64,000 bases of DNA, from assembly GCA_022747635.1 (NCBI GenBank), contig JAKTNV010000001.1:27755990-27819989 (forward strand). The letters are read 5' to 3'. Made by a program: the position numbers and the translations under genes. The notes beneath the pieces were generated by a model. That model made no database searches, had not been told where the DNA came from, and saw only the letters and a list, made by a program, of their open reading frames with translations. Within the stretch, counting starts at the first letter, position 1. Every line of letters starts with the position of its first letter. Below, piece by piece: positions 14,036 through 26,900 of this stretch. This DNA is from Hetaerina americana. Lineage: Eukaryota > Arthropoda > Insecta > Odonata > Calopterygidae.

Positions 14036-15604
14036 TGTGGGTACAACTCCTTTTTACTCTTGTGGCTCAAATTTGTAATTTGAAATATATGATAGGCTGA
14101 ATGTATTTATCATAAAAATATAACGCTCTCTACTTTTCAAAAATAGATTTTCACCAACTGTTTTCAAAATGAGACCATTGACTACCGTATTGATATACAT
14201 TTTTAAAATGAAGATAGATGATCAGTATCAGAGATTTATGTAAAATAGCTGTGAGAAAATATTTGTCTATGCCATTCAATCTAAATTTAATCAATATGTT
14301 CCTACATTACTTTGAAAATCCCAAATTTAATTTAATTGGTGATCATTGCTATTATCGAATCGGAAATCATGCTTTACCCTTTTTAAATGCTGAAATCATA
14401 AATGATCACTGATATGTGGTAGATTGTATTGTATTGATTCATCTTATGCAAGTGTTTTAGCATTGTTAAGTCCTTATTAATCCATTGTTAAAATTGTTAA
14501 GTCCATGCTCAATTGAAACATGTATAAATTTAAGCTTTGTTTCTTAATGTTGGTACTAAATTTATTGAACATCATCTGAATAGCATTTTTGCATTCAAAT
14601 ACCAGAATGTATTGGCAAGGGACTCTTTGTATTTGGTATAGTTTTGCTAAGTTAGCCAGAAGTAGGTCTGATCAGATTTACAAAGATCATTTTTATTTCT
14701 GTAATTATCAAAGCTTTTCTGAAAAAAATAGCAGTTGAAACTTATACATGTATAAATGTTCATTTTTACTATTGAGCTACACTTTCTTTTGTGATTAGAT
14801 TATATCTATGTAGTTTATCTTACATCACAGTCTGTGAAAACTCTATTAGCTTTGAGTTTTCAGTAAAACAGAAATGGATATATCTGTTAACTCTCAGAGG
14901 TGTATGTAGATTGAGTTAATATGTAAACATAGTACAATTGGGGGTGTGTGATGTATTAAGAAATTTTATTAAAACTCTTTTTGAGACATTATTATTCAAA
15001 CAATCGTCATTTTTTGAATCTGTCATTTTGGGTTTTGGAGGACAATGAAATCCTCTGCAAAATCCTTTACTATCCACAACGTGGATATCATGTGCGTAGA
15101 ATACCTTCTAAAAAATTTTTAATGAAGCAGCCTGTGCGCATGTCTGTAAAAGTGAGCCTATAAATAGTTATAAGTGTTTGTGTGAATGCGCATATTTGTG
15201 GCTGTGGTATGACAGTTGATGAGCAAGTTTTTACTTGGGAGCGAAAAATTTTATCTGGAAAGTTTGAGAATACAGTTTTTAGGCACTGTAAATGGGTAAA
15301 AATGATTTGCAAGGGCTGGACAATAGTACAACACACACAAAATCTCTTCAAGATCATTTATTATCATTCATGATGAAATGAGTGATTAATGTAACTATGT
15401 GGAATTGTAATTATACAATTTTTGTCAAACCAGTCGTAACTAAGTTTTGGGTCTAACTAAGGTTCAGATTTATAATATATTTAGACCATGAATTACATCA
15501 TGTAATGAATCCTTAGTTTTATGTAGAACAACCGAAGTCTTTAGAACCTGGATTTGAGACAATCAGTTTTAATGTTATTTTTCCTTCTTAATTACTTACT
15601 TTGT
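14031..15604. other. CpG-poor non-coding sequence
   Basis: AT-rich, no exon, repeat family or RNA gene recognised. Composition continues that of the kinase gene. Confidence 0.5.
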
Positions 15605-15885
15605 GGGTCGCGGTAGTCCAGGGGGTAGAGCGTTGGACTACTGACCAGAGGGCTCAGGGTTGATTCCCGGGCAATTCCCTCTGGGCACCTGCAGCTCCAC
15701 CCAAGCTATGTGATTTTTTGGGTACCAGATCTTCCTGGGAAACCATAACCGGCACAGGGGAAGGAACTGGCCCCCCTACCCTGATGTGTGAATTTCACAT
15801 GCCGTCGGGCGTAGTACTGGGTGAACTCTACCATCACCTCCTACCAAACCGACCATTGGGTTGATTACTGTGTTTATGGTTTTTT
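15605..15885 (+). repeat. SINE-A copy 1, full-length tRNA-derived SINE
   Basis: The head has box A-like TAGTCCAGGGGGTAGAG and box B-like GGTTGATTCCCGG, the internal RNA polymerase III promoter of a tRNA-derived SINE. The body is unrelated to tRNA and includes CCAGATCTTCCTGGGAAACC and GGGAAGGAACTGG. It ends near ACTGTGTTTATGG. The same head and body recur at 34702-34992, 46215-46480 and 50655-50865, and the body alone at 49755-49885. This is the best-preserved copy and gives the family outline. Confidence 0.9.
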
Positions 15886-18800
15886 ATGAATTTATTTTAT
15901 GGCATTTTGTTGATTTATTTGCTGGAACAAAATTATAAACAAAATATATTTCTGATTAGTTTAATTAAAGCATATAACTTGGTCATTTTAAAGCATCATT
16001 CCTTTCAACTGACTATAATGATTGGTCGCTCCATGTTTTTGGAATTGTGTGAAGTAATGAACTAGTATTCTTTATGATTCAATTGGCAAAGAATAGGTCA
16101 TGATTTCCCTTTGCTGTGAGCAAGAAAAATCTCTTTTCTAATTGTTGTTTGCTGGTATTAGATATCCATTTTTTGACTCACTCTAATGCTAAAATATAAT
16201 CCAACTGCTGACTTTGCATGCTCTATAATGAGTAATTTCTGATAGAAGTCTCAAATTTACTAACCTCAAATTGACATAATCGTTAGAATGAATGCCATTT
16301 TTAATGGTACTTACAGTTCTTCTAATAGAGACCTTCACTAAATAAAAACCACAAATTTACATACCTGGAACCCAGAATTAAAGGTAATTCTCACTACCCC
16401 ACACAGGCAGCTAAGTTTTGTTGTCTTTTTTCCCAGGTTTTATTCAAAAATAAAAGTTTTTAAATGAAAAAATCATCTAAGAAATTTGAATCATTTCAGT
16501 TAGTTTTGTTTACAAATTAGTTGTTAAGGTATTTGTTTATCAACATTTAAAAAATTCAAATTTCTAACTATGACAGCAATCAGTCAATCATTGTCAACCA
16601 TTACCTTAGATCGAAGCAAAAACTTAATTTCAGTTTCAAATTTTATTTTATTTTTTGTTCATGATCAATGTCAGTTATCGTCATATTTTCCATTCACAAT
16701 TACTATTTTTATCTTTTACTATTATTATATGCATGTATAAAGACACTTTTAACTTCCATGAAGTTTAACCTAATGTACCTTTTCAAGAGATTCTGACAAG
16801 AAATGACTATGTGATTTAATTCTTTTTAATATGCATGCCACAAGTTTTGTTTTTAGTATTGGTATGATTATGTGTGTAAGAAATATCAGTGTTCTCAGCA
16901 TTATAAAATGCTGTGTATTTTAACATGTGGCTTTATTTTAGTATTCCCATTGAGAGGTGAAATTAACAGTTTTTTCTTTTATGTCAACTAATGGTGAATC
17001 ATTATAAAGTGCTTCCTTTCATAGTTTTGGTTACCAAATGAAAATCTACTATATTTATAATTGTCAAAAAAACCAGGTGTCCTAGTTGAACAATTGTAAT
17101 TAATGTTAATAATCACCCCTATTATTAATTTTGCTACATATCAGGAATATTAATAGGATTGTGAAATAGATTTAGTTATTCTCAGGGATATTTAGCCTTC
17201 AAATAGAGTCCCATACTAATGATCAATATGATTTTTGCAAATTCTCATTGTTGCCCCTTTCCATTATTTAACTGCATTTTTTCCATGCATAAAGATACGC
17301 CGGGCCTAGTAATGGAGTCAAAACTTCAGAAAAATAGAGATTAATGGGAATTCCAGGGAAAGTTCAATTATTTACCAAGAATGCTGTCAATTGTAGTGAA
17401 ACATTCAACAAAGCCAACATCATGTGATATATCCTGAAAAATGACTGAATACAATCAAAGCTTTAATGAATTGTCTGTGCTACTATAGATCATAAATCAT
17501 AAAAGCAAGATGTATGGCTTTAATACAGTGAACACAGATTTTTCTGATAAATGATATTGTTGGAATAAGTTGGGACTTATTAGATTTGCTCATTTAGAAA
17601 AAAGTGAAGGAAGGTTTAGGTGATAATCAAAATTATAATTTTTTAGAATTTAATGGTAAACTAAATATTTTAAAGAAAATTATTATGAAATAAAATGCTA
17701 GAGATGATATCTAACAGTGATTAACAGTCATTTCAGGGAATAACATTACTTGGAAAGGAATGTAATGTGATGGACAGGATTTAAATTTCAGTCGTTACCT
17801 ATATCCATTGACTTCCAATCTTAGAAACGTTTCCTTTATTTTAAAGAGTTGACTTCTCTTTTGTGATACACAGTACTGTTGTCATAGTTTGATGCCCAGG
17901 TAACTGAATACTTTGGTTTATTTATCCAGATTTTGTTCATTTCATTCACTGTCAAGTAAGTATACTTTCAGGTATAAATGTGGCACAAACTGAAGTAAGT
18001 TGAAATTTTAGGTTACACCTTCAGTTAAATATATTTTCTATCTATTTATCAAATATTATTGTCACATTTTTTAGCAGCCCTAGGTTACAATGATTTCATC
18101 CTGCTATGACCCAACAAACATTCCCAAAAAAATATTGCTAACTTGTTGCTCTAATACTGTTAACTCAAGTCAGTTGCAATAGTCAAGATTTTAGAAATAG
18201 ATCTAAATTCTAGTATCTAAAGTCCATGGGGAGTTATTATTTAAGGTTGATGATTGTTTGAAATTTCTCTTTTTTTTAATACTATGGTATCTCTAAGTTT
18301 CTATTCCTCCAGGCCTTGCATTCATTGCCCATAAGAAGCAAATAATAATAATAATCTGCTGGTGGTCTGAATACATGTGTGTGGATGTATATATCCATAA
18401 TTACTTTTAAGGATATGATCTTGAACAAAGGCCTAATATTATCTGTAAATAGTGAGCATATTTTCTGTCTTCCTAGTTGGGAGGGTAACAAAGCTTTCAC
18501 ATATTCTGACCTAATGTGTGTTCCTCCTTTCAACTTTGCTATCCAATGTCCAACAGCCCACCAATCTTTTCGTGAACAATTTGTGTGATGTTTTCAGTAA
18601 TAAAAAAATTACTTCTTGCTGTTATGACTTTCCTCTATGTTGTTGGTTCATGACTTTCTGTAACTTAGGCATACATAATCAATTTCATGTTTGCCTTTGA
18701 TTGTCCAGGGTTGCCTCTTTCATTTCTGAAAGCATCATGAGCTTTCTGAAAATTGTATTTGATAGTTAGTTAAATTTTGGTGTCAACTGAGATAAAAAAG

Positions 18801-21449
18801 AATGGGAAAACTTTTGTGCTGTATTTGTAACTGCTTAAAATGTCCTTCTCTTTACTTTGTATGTTGTAATATACTTTAAAGATGGTGGCTTTCATTAGTC
18901 TACATTATATTAAGAAATCTTTGAAGTGTCTGGCTGGTATATTGGTTATGGAAAATATTTCCCATTTACATACATTCTTTGGAAGATAAACTATTTTGAT
19001 TCCTGTGCAGTATACTTTTCTGTTGGAATTGAATGTGCTTTTGATTACATTATATGCCTCAATAAAAGAAATGACAAAATAAGAAATTTGTATTTTATAG
19101 AATTGTGAAACTGTCTCCAATAATATGAAAGGAATTAGGAGTATAATTCCTGCTTCATGTGAAAGGGCAAGGTAGTGGCAGCCCTGCATTTTTGTTTTAC
19201 AAGACTTTAAAACTCTTTAATTTTGGGCACGCCTTTGTTATAGGTGATTTCATGTTCTTGCAATTTTTCACATTCCTTACATTTATTCATTTGACCACTC
19301 ATTTTTTTGCATCTGAATAATCTTTAAAATCAAATATTAACATTACATGCTTGCTTGAGTTTTCTTCTCAAGACTGTGATATGCTTGTCAAGCTGCACAA
19401 AGTTGCTTTTGTTCATTGCTGCGATCGCTGTTTATGAAGACAAAGAATTTTATGTATTTATTTGAAATTGCTTTAATTCGCTGGTTTAAAATTAAATGCT
19501 ACTAGTTATGCCACTGTCAATTAAGTGAACACTAAAAAACCATTGCAACATTATCTATATTCCCAAAGTACCTTTTATCTGGTATTTTTTCGATATACTT
19601 GTGAAAATGAAAAGGATCTTTACTGACCGAAAATTCTGAATAGTAGAATTGAGCATTGATGCTTGCCAATTGAAAATTGAAATGTTTTGGAGCTATATTT
19701 TGTTTTTATGATCTTCATTTATTGTGATCATAGAACATGTAATTTTTAAAGCATATTAAATAAATAAATCATCATGTTGATTTTTTCAACATTTTACCAA
19801 CTTAAAATCAATCACTGATATTGTGGAATTATATAATTTTAATGATCCTATTTATTAATTTATTTGCTATAATTAAATAAATGTATTATGAATCCAGTGC
19901 TTGGAATATCTTCTGACAGGTACTAATGATTGTCATATAAAGTTTAATATTTTTTTAGCGGGTGTATATTTTCAATAAGTTATGCATAAAGTATTTCATT
20001 TCTAGTTGAACTACATATCAAGTTTCATCACATTTCCTCATTTACTGAATAGATTTTTATTGCATACATAAAACCAGGATTTGCTTATACTTAGGCCATA
20101 ATTAATGTTGACATTGTATTTGAGAATAAATAATAGATATTTTTATTATTATCAAATCCAAAGTTTTCAGTGAAACCTTAAATACCCATTTAAAACAAGA
20201 AGTAGATGATTGACAGTACACTCCAGTGAATATTATTTCCATGTATCTGTCAACCTCTGAACACTAAACTACATATTTTTTTATGGGCAGTTATCATTAA
20301 TTTTTGTATTAAATTATGACCCAAATGGCTAATGGCCATATGTGATGAATATTTAGAGTCATAATTAAGATTTAAAAATAAATGTAAAATCAAGGATGTT
20401 GAAAAGATTCACCATTATTATAAAGTGTTCCTTTAGGTATTAACTTCATCTTTTTAGCATTTGTAAACTGTCAAAGAAGGTTTTTTGCTGATGGTTTCAT
20501 TCAAAATACTGGAATATAAATAGTAATAACTTTGAAGGTTGTGCCTGATGTATAATAAATATATAGAAACTGATATTTATGATATATTAAACTAACAGGA
20601 TTGCTAGAGAACACTACTTGTTAGAATTCTAATTCTTCATCTTTTCAGTTCCTGGTGCCTTTTATTAGGCATTATACTCGAGAAATATTTAAGTTATGAC
20701 ATTGATAAATTGATAATTGCTCATGATTTCCCTTACCTATGTAAAAATAAGTCTAAAAATTAATTAATAGCTTGAAAATGTTAATTAAAGTTATAGTCTT
20801 GTAAAGTGAAATGCTTCACTAACATTTTAGATAATAGTGTCAGTAGGTTCTTATCAGATAAAACTTTTATTTAAAACTGTTATTGCATATTGTACTGACT
20901 GAAGACTTGATGCCTTCGCCTAAGTATTTCCAAGTTATTTGTTATCTGAGATGTTTTTAATTGTAATGTAACTCATTACATTTGAGTTTTATTTGAATCT
21001 AAAATAAAATGGAATGGCTAATTATTACAACTTTATTTTCTTTCATCAGTGATGGTAAAATAGATAATCCTGATTTTAATTGATTTATAATAAAATAAGA
21101 GAGATAATGACCTTCTTTGTTTCTTTCCGGTTAGTGTTAAATTTCACCTCTGAAGTAATTTGAATGTAAAATGCAAAGGAATGAGGATCGATAGGAATAA
21201 AGGAATAATGTTCAATAATCAATGAATCAGATATATTAGAAATCATTTATTGAGTATTTAAGAAAATATTAGCCAAAATGAACTGCTCAACACAGTGGGT
21301 AATGAAGAATTTACTCTAAATATTAACATTTCAGCAATAAAAAAACCTGGACATTTATTATGTCATTCAATAAAATAATGTTATAGTCACTTTTTAAGAA
21401 CAGATTTAGCATCTCAAATCAATTTTGTCTGACCACATATATGGGATGT
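15886..21449. other. Long CpG-poor non-coding tract
   Basis: About 5.5 kb of AT-rich, CpG-depleted sequence with short open frames only. I recognise no gene, repeat family or RNA. It may belong to a long 3' UTR or an intron of an unseen transcript. Confidence 0.5.
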
Positions 21450-21795
21450 TTGAAACCATAATTTTGATGCAACAATTTCAGAGTGCAAAAATCATTCGCC
21501 TTGACTGGGATTCGAACCCAGATCACTCAATATCCGGTCGAGTGCTTTAGCCACTTAAGCTACCGAGGCGTCCTCTTAAACTCTGAAATTTTGGGGCTTT
21601 TAAAGGAACAAGATGTTGGGACGAAATACCGTACATACAATGTCACAGGCATTTGTAGTCGTGCGTGAGGCGCCACAGTCCATGAGGTTAAAGCCAACTT
21701 TAAACACTTATGGTGTTTTCACTTTGACAAATTCCAAAGAAACTGCGGGAGATGCCGCAACAGTAACTTTTAACGGAGTCATCCGCTAATCTTTA
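21450..21795 (-). repeat. Repeat C, composite copy with tRNA-like head
   Basis: In + orientation this holds a short body piece (ATGCAACAATTTCAGAGTGC), a tRNA-like sequence in reverse, and about 220 bp running from TCCTCTTAAACTCTGAAATT to GCCGCAACAGTAACTTTTAA. The same 220-bp right part recurs at 40450-40660. The tRNA-like part and the CTGCGGGAGATGCCGCAA module recur at 39062-39235. It therefore belongs to a multi-copy element, probably a tRNA-derived SINE or a composite of two repeats. Confidence 0.85.
21498..21569 (-). tRNA. tRNA-like head of repeat C, cloverleaf with pseudo-anticodon GGA
   Basis: Read on the minus strand, 72 nt fold as a tRNA. The acceptor is GCCTCGG with TCAAGGC (6 of 7 pairs). 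The D arm is GCTT/AAGC. The anticodon arm is CTCGA-CCGGATA-TTGAG, showing GGA. The variable loop is TGAT and the T arm is CTGGG-TTCGAAT-CCCAG, all five pairs intact. Box B GGTTCGAATCC is perfect and box A-like TAGCTTAAGTGG is present. A GGA anticodon would read serine, but tRNA-Ser has a long variable arm and this has not. I judge it the head of a SINE rather than a working tRNA gene. Confidence 0.6.
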
Positions 21796-21945
21796 ACCTC
21801 GGAATTTTTGAATGATTGAATGAATGATTGATGAAGAGTGATTTTTACACTCTGTAATTGTTGCATTGAAATGCACATTAGTGGATGACTCCATTAAAAG
21901 TTACTGTTGCGGCGTCTCCCGCAGTTTCTTTGGAATTTGTCATAA
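21725..21945. repeat. Imperfect inverted repeat inside repeat C
   Basis: The module GACAAATTCCAAAGAAACTG ... GCCGCAACAGTAACTTTTAA ... GAGTCATCCGCTAAT at about 21725-21797 recurs in reverse complement at about 21879-21945. The arms are about 70 bp with few mismatches. The spacer holds TGAATGATTGAATGAATGAT-type short repeats. It looks like two copies of the same body inserted head to head. Confidence 0.85.
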
Positions 21946-22619
21946 TTTTGATTTCCACCATTCATTGGTTGATTGATCAAGGAAAAAATGAGAAAAAATA
22001 AGCTTTGGTATGCAAACATTTGGAAAGTTTATGCAATTATGACAAAATTGCTCTTCTCTCAGATCAGATCTGTGCTGTTAAACAATAATGCAATCAAAAT
22101 ACTTATCTTTTCATTCAATTTTCTTCGAAAAATATGTGAAAAGTAATGATCCTGAAGGAAATTAATATCTAGTGTTAGCTTTCTCTTAATTTTATGAACT
22201 CTTGTTTGTTGAATAGGAATTTACTAATAGCAACCTTAAAATAAGTTAATGTAAATCATCAAACTTCCAAATCTTCTTTGTTCTGCCAGTCACACCATAA
22301 ATCCATGTATAACATACAAATTGGATATCATACGAGTGAAAGTAACAACAGCTTCCATGGAAATATTGTTTGCTGTTAAAGCAAAGCTGAATGGCCTGGA
22401 ATGTTTTTCAATTTAGGCTGCCTTGCTGGTGATAATGGCTCTTATGAACTCTCATGCCCTGATGATTGGTGAAAGTGTACGAGGTAGGTACTCACTCGTA
22501 TGTGTACCTGGTAGAGGGAAGTCAATTTGTCATCTGTTGTTTTCTGAGGTAACTGTAAGAGTGTCCAACTTCAGTGGGGTGACCATTTCAGTGACGGCGC
22601 CATGCTAAAAAACAGTATT

Positions 22620-22675
22620 TAGGAATTCCAAGAAACTGTGGGAGATGTCGCAACAATAACTTTGAACAGAGTCAT
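22620..22675 (+). repeat. Repeat C module fragment
   Basis: GGAATTCCAAGAAACTGTGG followed by GAGATGTCGCAACAATAACT is a diverged copy of the repeat C module at 21740 and 40610. Confidence 0.75.
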
Positions 22676-22689
22676 ATTATTGAGAAAGG

Positions 22690-22960
22690 CAACAGAAAAC
22701 CACCTTGGTTTGGAGTATCTTGGTTTAGGATGATTTAGAGTACAGGGAATTCAAGAAACAAGCAGAAGGCTCAGAGAAGAAATAGATATCCTATACGTAC
22801 TATATGTGTTAGGGCTGTGCAAGGCAAGATGGGGACATGGTGGGTATTAGTGTAGCAATAGTATCAGGGGAAGAGAGCCTTTGAGCTGCTGTAATAGTGA
22901 AAAAAAAGGAAGAAGAGTAGTAAACATAGGATAAGGAGTGATAGAATATTATAAGTAAAA
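22690..22960 (+). mobile_element. Possible LINE endonuclease N-terminal remnant
   Basis: Translation gives a piece like SRRLREEIDILYV and then GLCKARWGHGG, which resembles the start of a LINE endonuclease domain (LREL...IDILGLQE/SE-RW). It contains stops and shifts. Assignment rests on this short likeness only. Confidence 0.4.
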
Positions 22961-23950
22961 GTGCTTTACATCTTTGAATGAAGTTCAAACAATTGATTCA
23001 TGCATTAGATCCAACAAAATTATTTTTTGCAGCTGTAATCTTTCTTTCCACCTATTTTCTTCCTATATATTATTCCATGAATGAGGAGGGGGTAACTGCC
23101 CCTCGTCATGGATCTGCTAATCCTCTATTCTTAGAATTCAACCATTAATTAAAATTTATATCAATACAATTATTATATAACAATTCATTGAAACAGTCTT
23201 CACAGTACATTAATCATTGATGAATTATAGTTCATGTATTATATAGGAGTAGAGTTCCATGTAGAGTTATGGTAGGGTTCCATGCCATTCAGACTTAAAA
23301 TATTTTTGTCAAATGACTTTGGCTTCAGGTATGAAAAGAAATATATTTCAGGTTTTATAGTGATTGTGGAAATAATGAAACACTATACCATTTTACAGCT
23401 TGATTTTATCATTTTGGCATATTTGGACAAAATGGTGACAGGAACCACAAAAAAGTTCTTTTGTTTATTTGCTTATAGGACTAGCATGGCATCAGTTGGC
23501 AGCAATGATGCCTTGTCATGAGTTGTCGAAAACTTGAGACTAGTGCTAATGATTGCGGCTGGCATTTTGTCATCTAAATGCATTTTTACCTTTTCATACT
23601 ATTTAAAAATTGGTGATTATTCTTGTCAGGATTTATTTATAGATATAATATTTCTATTGCACAAACAAAAAAGTGAAACAAAACCCTTTGGTATTTGAGA
23701 ATCATCCAGAAAATTCCATCATATAGCACAACCTACCTACAGGAAGGATACCTGAGAGTAATTTTTGAATGAAAAGCCTGGAATATAATGTTTACATTGT
23801 ATTGTTGGAAAGTGCTGGAAATTATTCTAAACCACAATCAAAAGTATTCTCCTTATCAAAGCTCCATTCCGTCTAATGGGTTGTCACACATTGCTCTGGT
23901 AGCTTTTTTAAGAGAAAATCAAAAGTATTTCGCAATAGGATCAGTCTGAA
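22961..23950. other. Last part of the CpG-poor tract
   Basis: AT-rich, CpG-poor, nothing recognised. CpG density rises abruptly at its right border. Confidence 0.5.
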
Positions 23951-26900
23951 AGAAACCTTCATAGAGATCTAAAAGATTAGACGAGGCCTCGTTAGTCGCG
24001 GTCTTGTTTCCATGTTACAAGACATGTCCATGGATTACGGGAAGGAAAATCAGAAATTTTTCAGAAATACTTTCATCGTAGAGCTATGAAAATGTCTGAG
24101 TTCCATTAATGAGAAACCAGGAAAATGTTCTCATTCATTATTTTTCGGAAATAATCGCAATTGAACGCGAAAATATGTTTATCCTAAAAGAAATGAAAAG
24201 TGTTTAATTTAATCACCACGTTCAGTTTTTCTCTTTAAAATCTTTTCTTCTGGGTAAGGGTTGGTCATTCCACTTATGTGCACCATATCAATACGGCAGG
24301 CATTTTCATAGTTTACGAGGGAGTAAGCTTCAACAACACGCAATGTTAACAACTTTCGATACTACTTAATGCGGAATAAATCGTGGGTTTTAAAGAAGAT
24401 TGGTATATTCTTCATCCATGTCACTGAAAGGAAAATTATACGTGACGTCAACTTGTTCGCGGCTTGATTATCGGCATCGTATCGGAAGACCGATGTCTGT
24501 CTTCACAGGAATTGGGCGCAACCGAGATACCCACCGGTAGTCGGTTTATATTGTTCTTTGAACACTAAATAAAAGTGTCGTAATGGCCAGGGAACAAGAC
24601 ACCCTTGGCCTCGGTAAAATATATAAGGATTTTAACAAGAAGCTGGTACTTGAGCCGGGAAGAAAATATCATTATCCTTAATTATACTTTCATATGTATC
24701 CCACCCATTCGTCCTCTACTCATAAATTTCGTTCATTGTTATGGAAAATATGAATGCTTAGGAAATAAAATAACTCTGCTTTCACTGCTAATGATACTAT
24801 GAAATTCTAGACAAAATTCATGATCATTTAGCGTCGCATAAAATAAAATTCTCCGTAAAAAGCGTTGTTCAAGAAGAAGAAATGCCAAGCGATAAACATA
24901 TTTGACGAATAGCAATGGCGTGCAAATGATTTAACCTGAAGTGCGAATAAAGCCTTCGGTGTGATTTTTCGCGGTAATGGAATAATATGAAAAACCGTCT
25001 TTCGGACGTGAGGTAGGTGTCAAAAACGTAGGCGGGTATCAAGCAACTGATCCTAAGTTCATTCTTTGGGACAGGGCTCATCAAATATTGAAATTCAGGA
25101 TTAGAATTTTTTTTTTAACGTTTTAGTCAAGTCTCCGCTCAAGGATCGAAAAGAGCGTGTAATTGATTATCGATCGGTTCCCACGACGGCGGATTATTTG
25201 AACTGTGGGACATTCCTCAAAGAGGGGCGAAGCCCATGCTATTTAAATACCGGATTCTTCTGGGAGAAAAGAACGCCAAAGTTTTCGTTTTTTCCAAAAC
25301 TCCCATTTTCCCTCTCTCTCCCCTTCTTATTCCTTGGCATCCTTTAAAATTGGAGCCTCCGTACTCTATATTAAGCCTATATTAAGGGGAGACTTCATAG
25401 AGTGCATTAAACGTAATTTCTCATGAATTAAAGGAGATGGAATTTGGTAACTATGCAATAAAATGTGGATTATTGCTTATCATGTCCCATGGTTCAATAT
25501 TTTAATAAATATCATATTCAGGAGCAAACGGGTTGCGTACTTTTGGGTGATCTTTAAGCGGCCATGTATAATAAAATATTGACTAGAAATGCCACAAAAC
25601 TACTAAAAAGTGAATTTTATTTATCTAGAACACTTCTCCAAAGTTTATACATGGAGTTTATTCACTCGAATGGTAATTAAAGAGGGAATCTTCGTACTTA
25701 TTTAGTGGAATTCAAATGATCAAATTTTTGTGTTACTCAATCATCAAGGTTCATTGAGCAAGGGTTCAGTTACTTTTCCACTCCTTTAAATAGTGGTAAT
25801 GATTATTTTGATGTATTGTACTTGTCATACACAATACCAATCAACGATAGATTTTCCTGAATGAAACTCTATGAACACGAAAATCCCCATTTGGACTATA
25901 AAATAATATAACTGGAATATTACAAATTCATTCTCATTAAACTACTATCACATATTTACGGTGATACATCATTTTCTTCGGGAACGAAAAACTTCCTCTA
26001 GTGAATCTCTGCGTAAGGTATTATTCAATCGCAAGGCCCCTTTCACATTCTGCCATCTCCATTTCAGAATAGAGAGAATCCCTTGCCCTCTTACCCGGAT
26101 AATGATTCAAAGGTCAATTCAACATCCCTGATACCTCCTACCTTTTTAAACTCCTTAACTGAATTTTATTAATAGCATATCCTTTATATAGTATCACCGG
26201 ATCATTTCTTTGTTGAATGGAAAGCAATATCCCAACTGGTGATTACTAATCTTCCTACGCTGGCTTCACTGTACATGACCTCAATTTTTCCAGCATATTA
26301 TCCATCGTCGATATTAATGAAAATCTCGAGTGAATATATCCTTATATTCGGGCCACGAATAGAATATAGGAAATATTTCGTTATAAGGCGGAAATAACTG
26401 CCAGGAAGCCATTCTATAATTGAAGGAGAGAAATTTTTGCACCGGAAGTTGCCAGGGGACAGCCCCAGATTACAAATCTTTTCAGATCAAGTTAGGAGTT
26501 AGGAATATTCTTTTCAGTCAGATGTACGAGAACCGAATGAAACACAGCGAAAGTTATCTGCGGTGCGGATACGTGTAGTGGTACTGGAGGACCACCCCTA
26601 GTGCAAAAAATGCACGGAATAAAACGTAAATTATGATAGTAAGCAAAAACTTGGGAGGAAAAAAGTGGTAGGCAAAAATTCTTTGCGGCCTTGGATTGAA
26701 TTCAGCGCGTCGTGAAAGCCTGATTCATATGCGTGCGTGATAAGTGATGGCTTATGATATGCGTTGTCATTTATAATCCCATAGAATTCCATTCCTTAAA
26801 CGTAATTTCGAGAATTTTTTATATTCTCTGTTCGGTGTTAAGATCGAGGCAGTTGTTGATATCGGAAAGGGAACGCCATTTCTCAAATTCCTAACAGGCA

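Noticed and set aside
22417..22483. Exon-like segment with TTTAG acceptor and CGAG|GTAGGT donor
   Set aside because: Only 67 nt, no recognised protein, and it lies beside repeat fragments.
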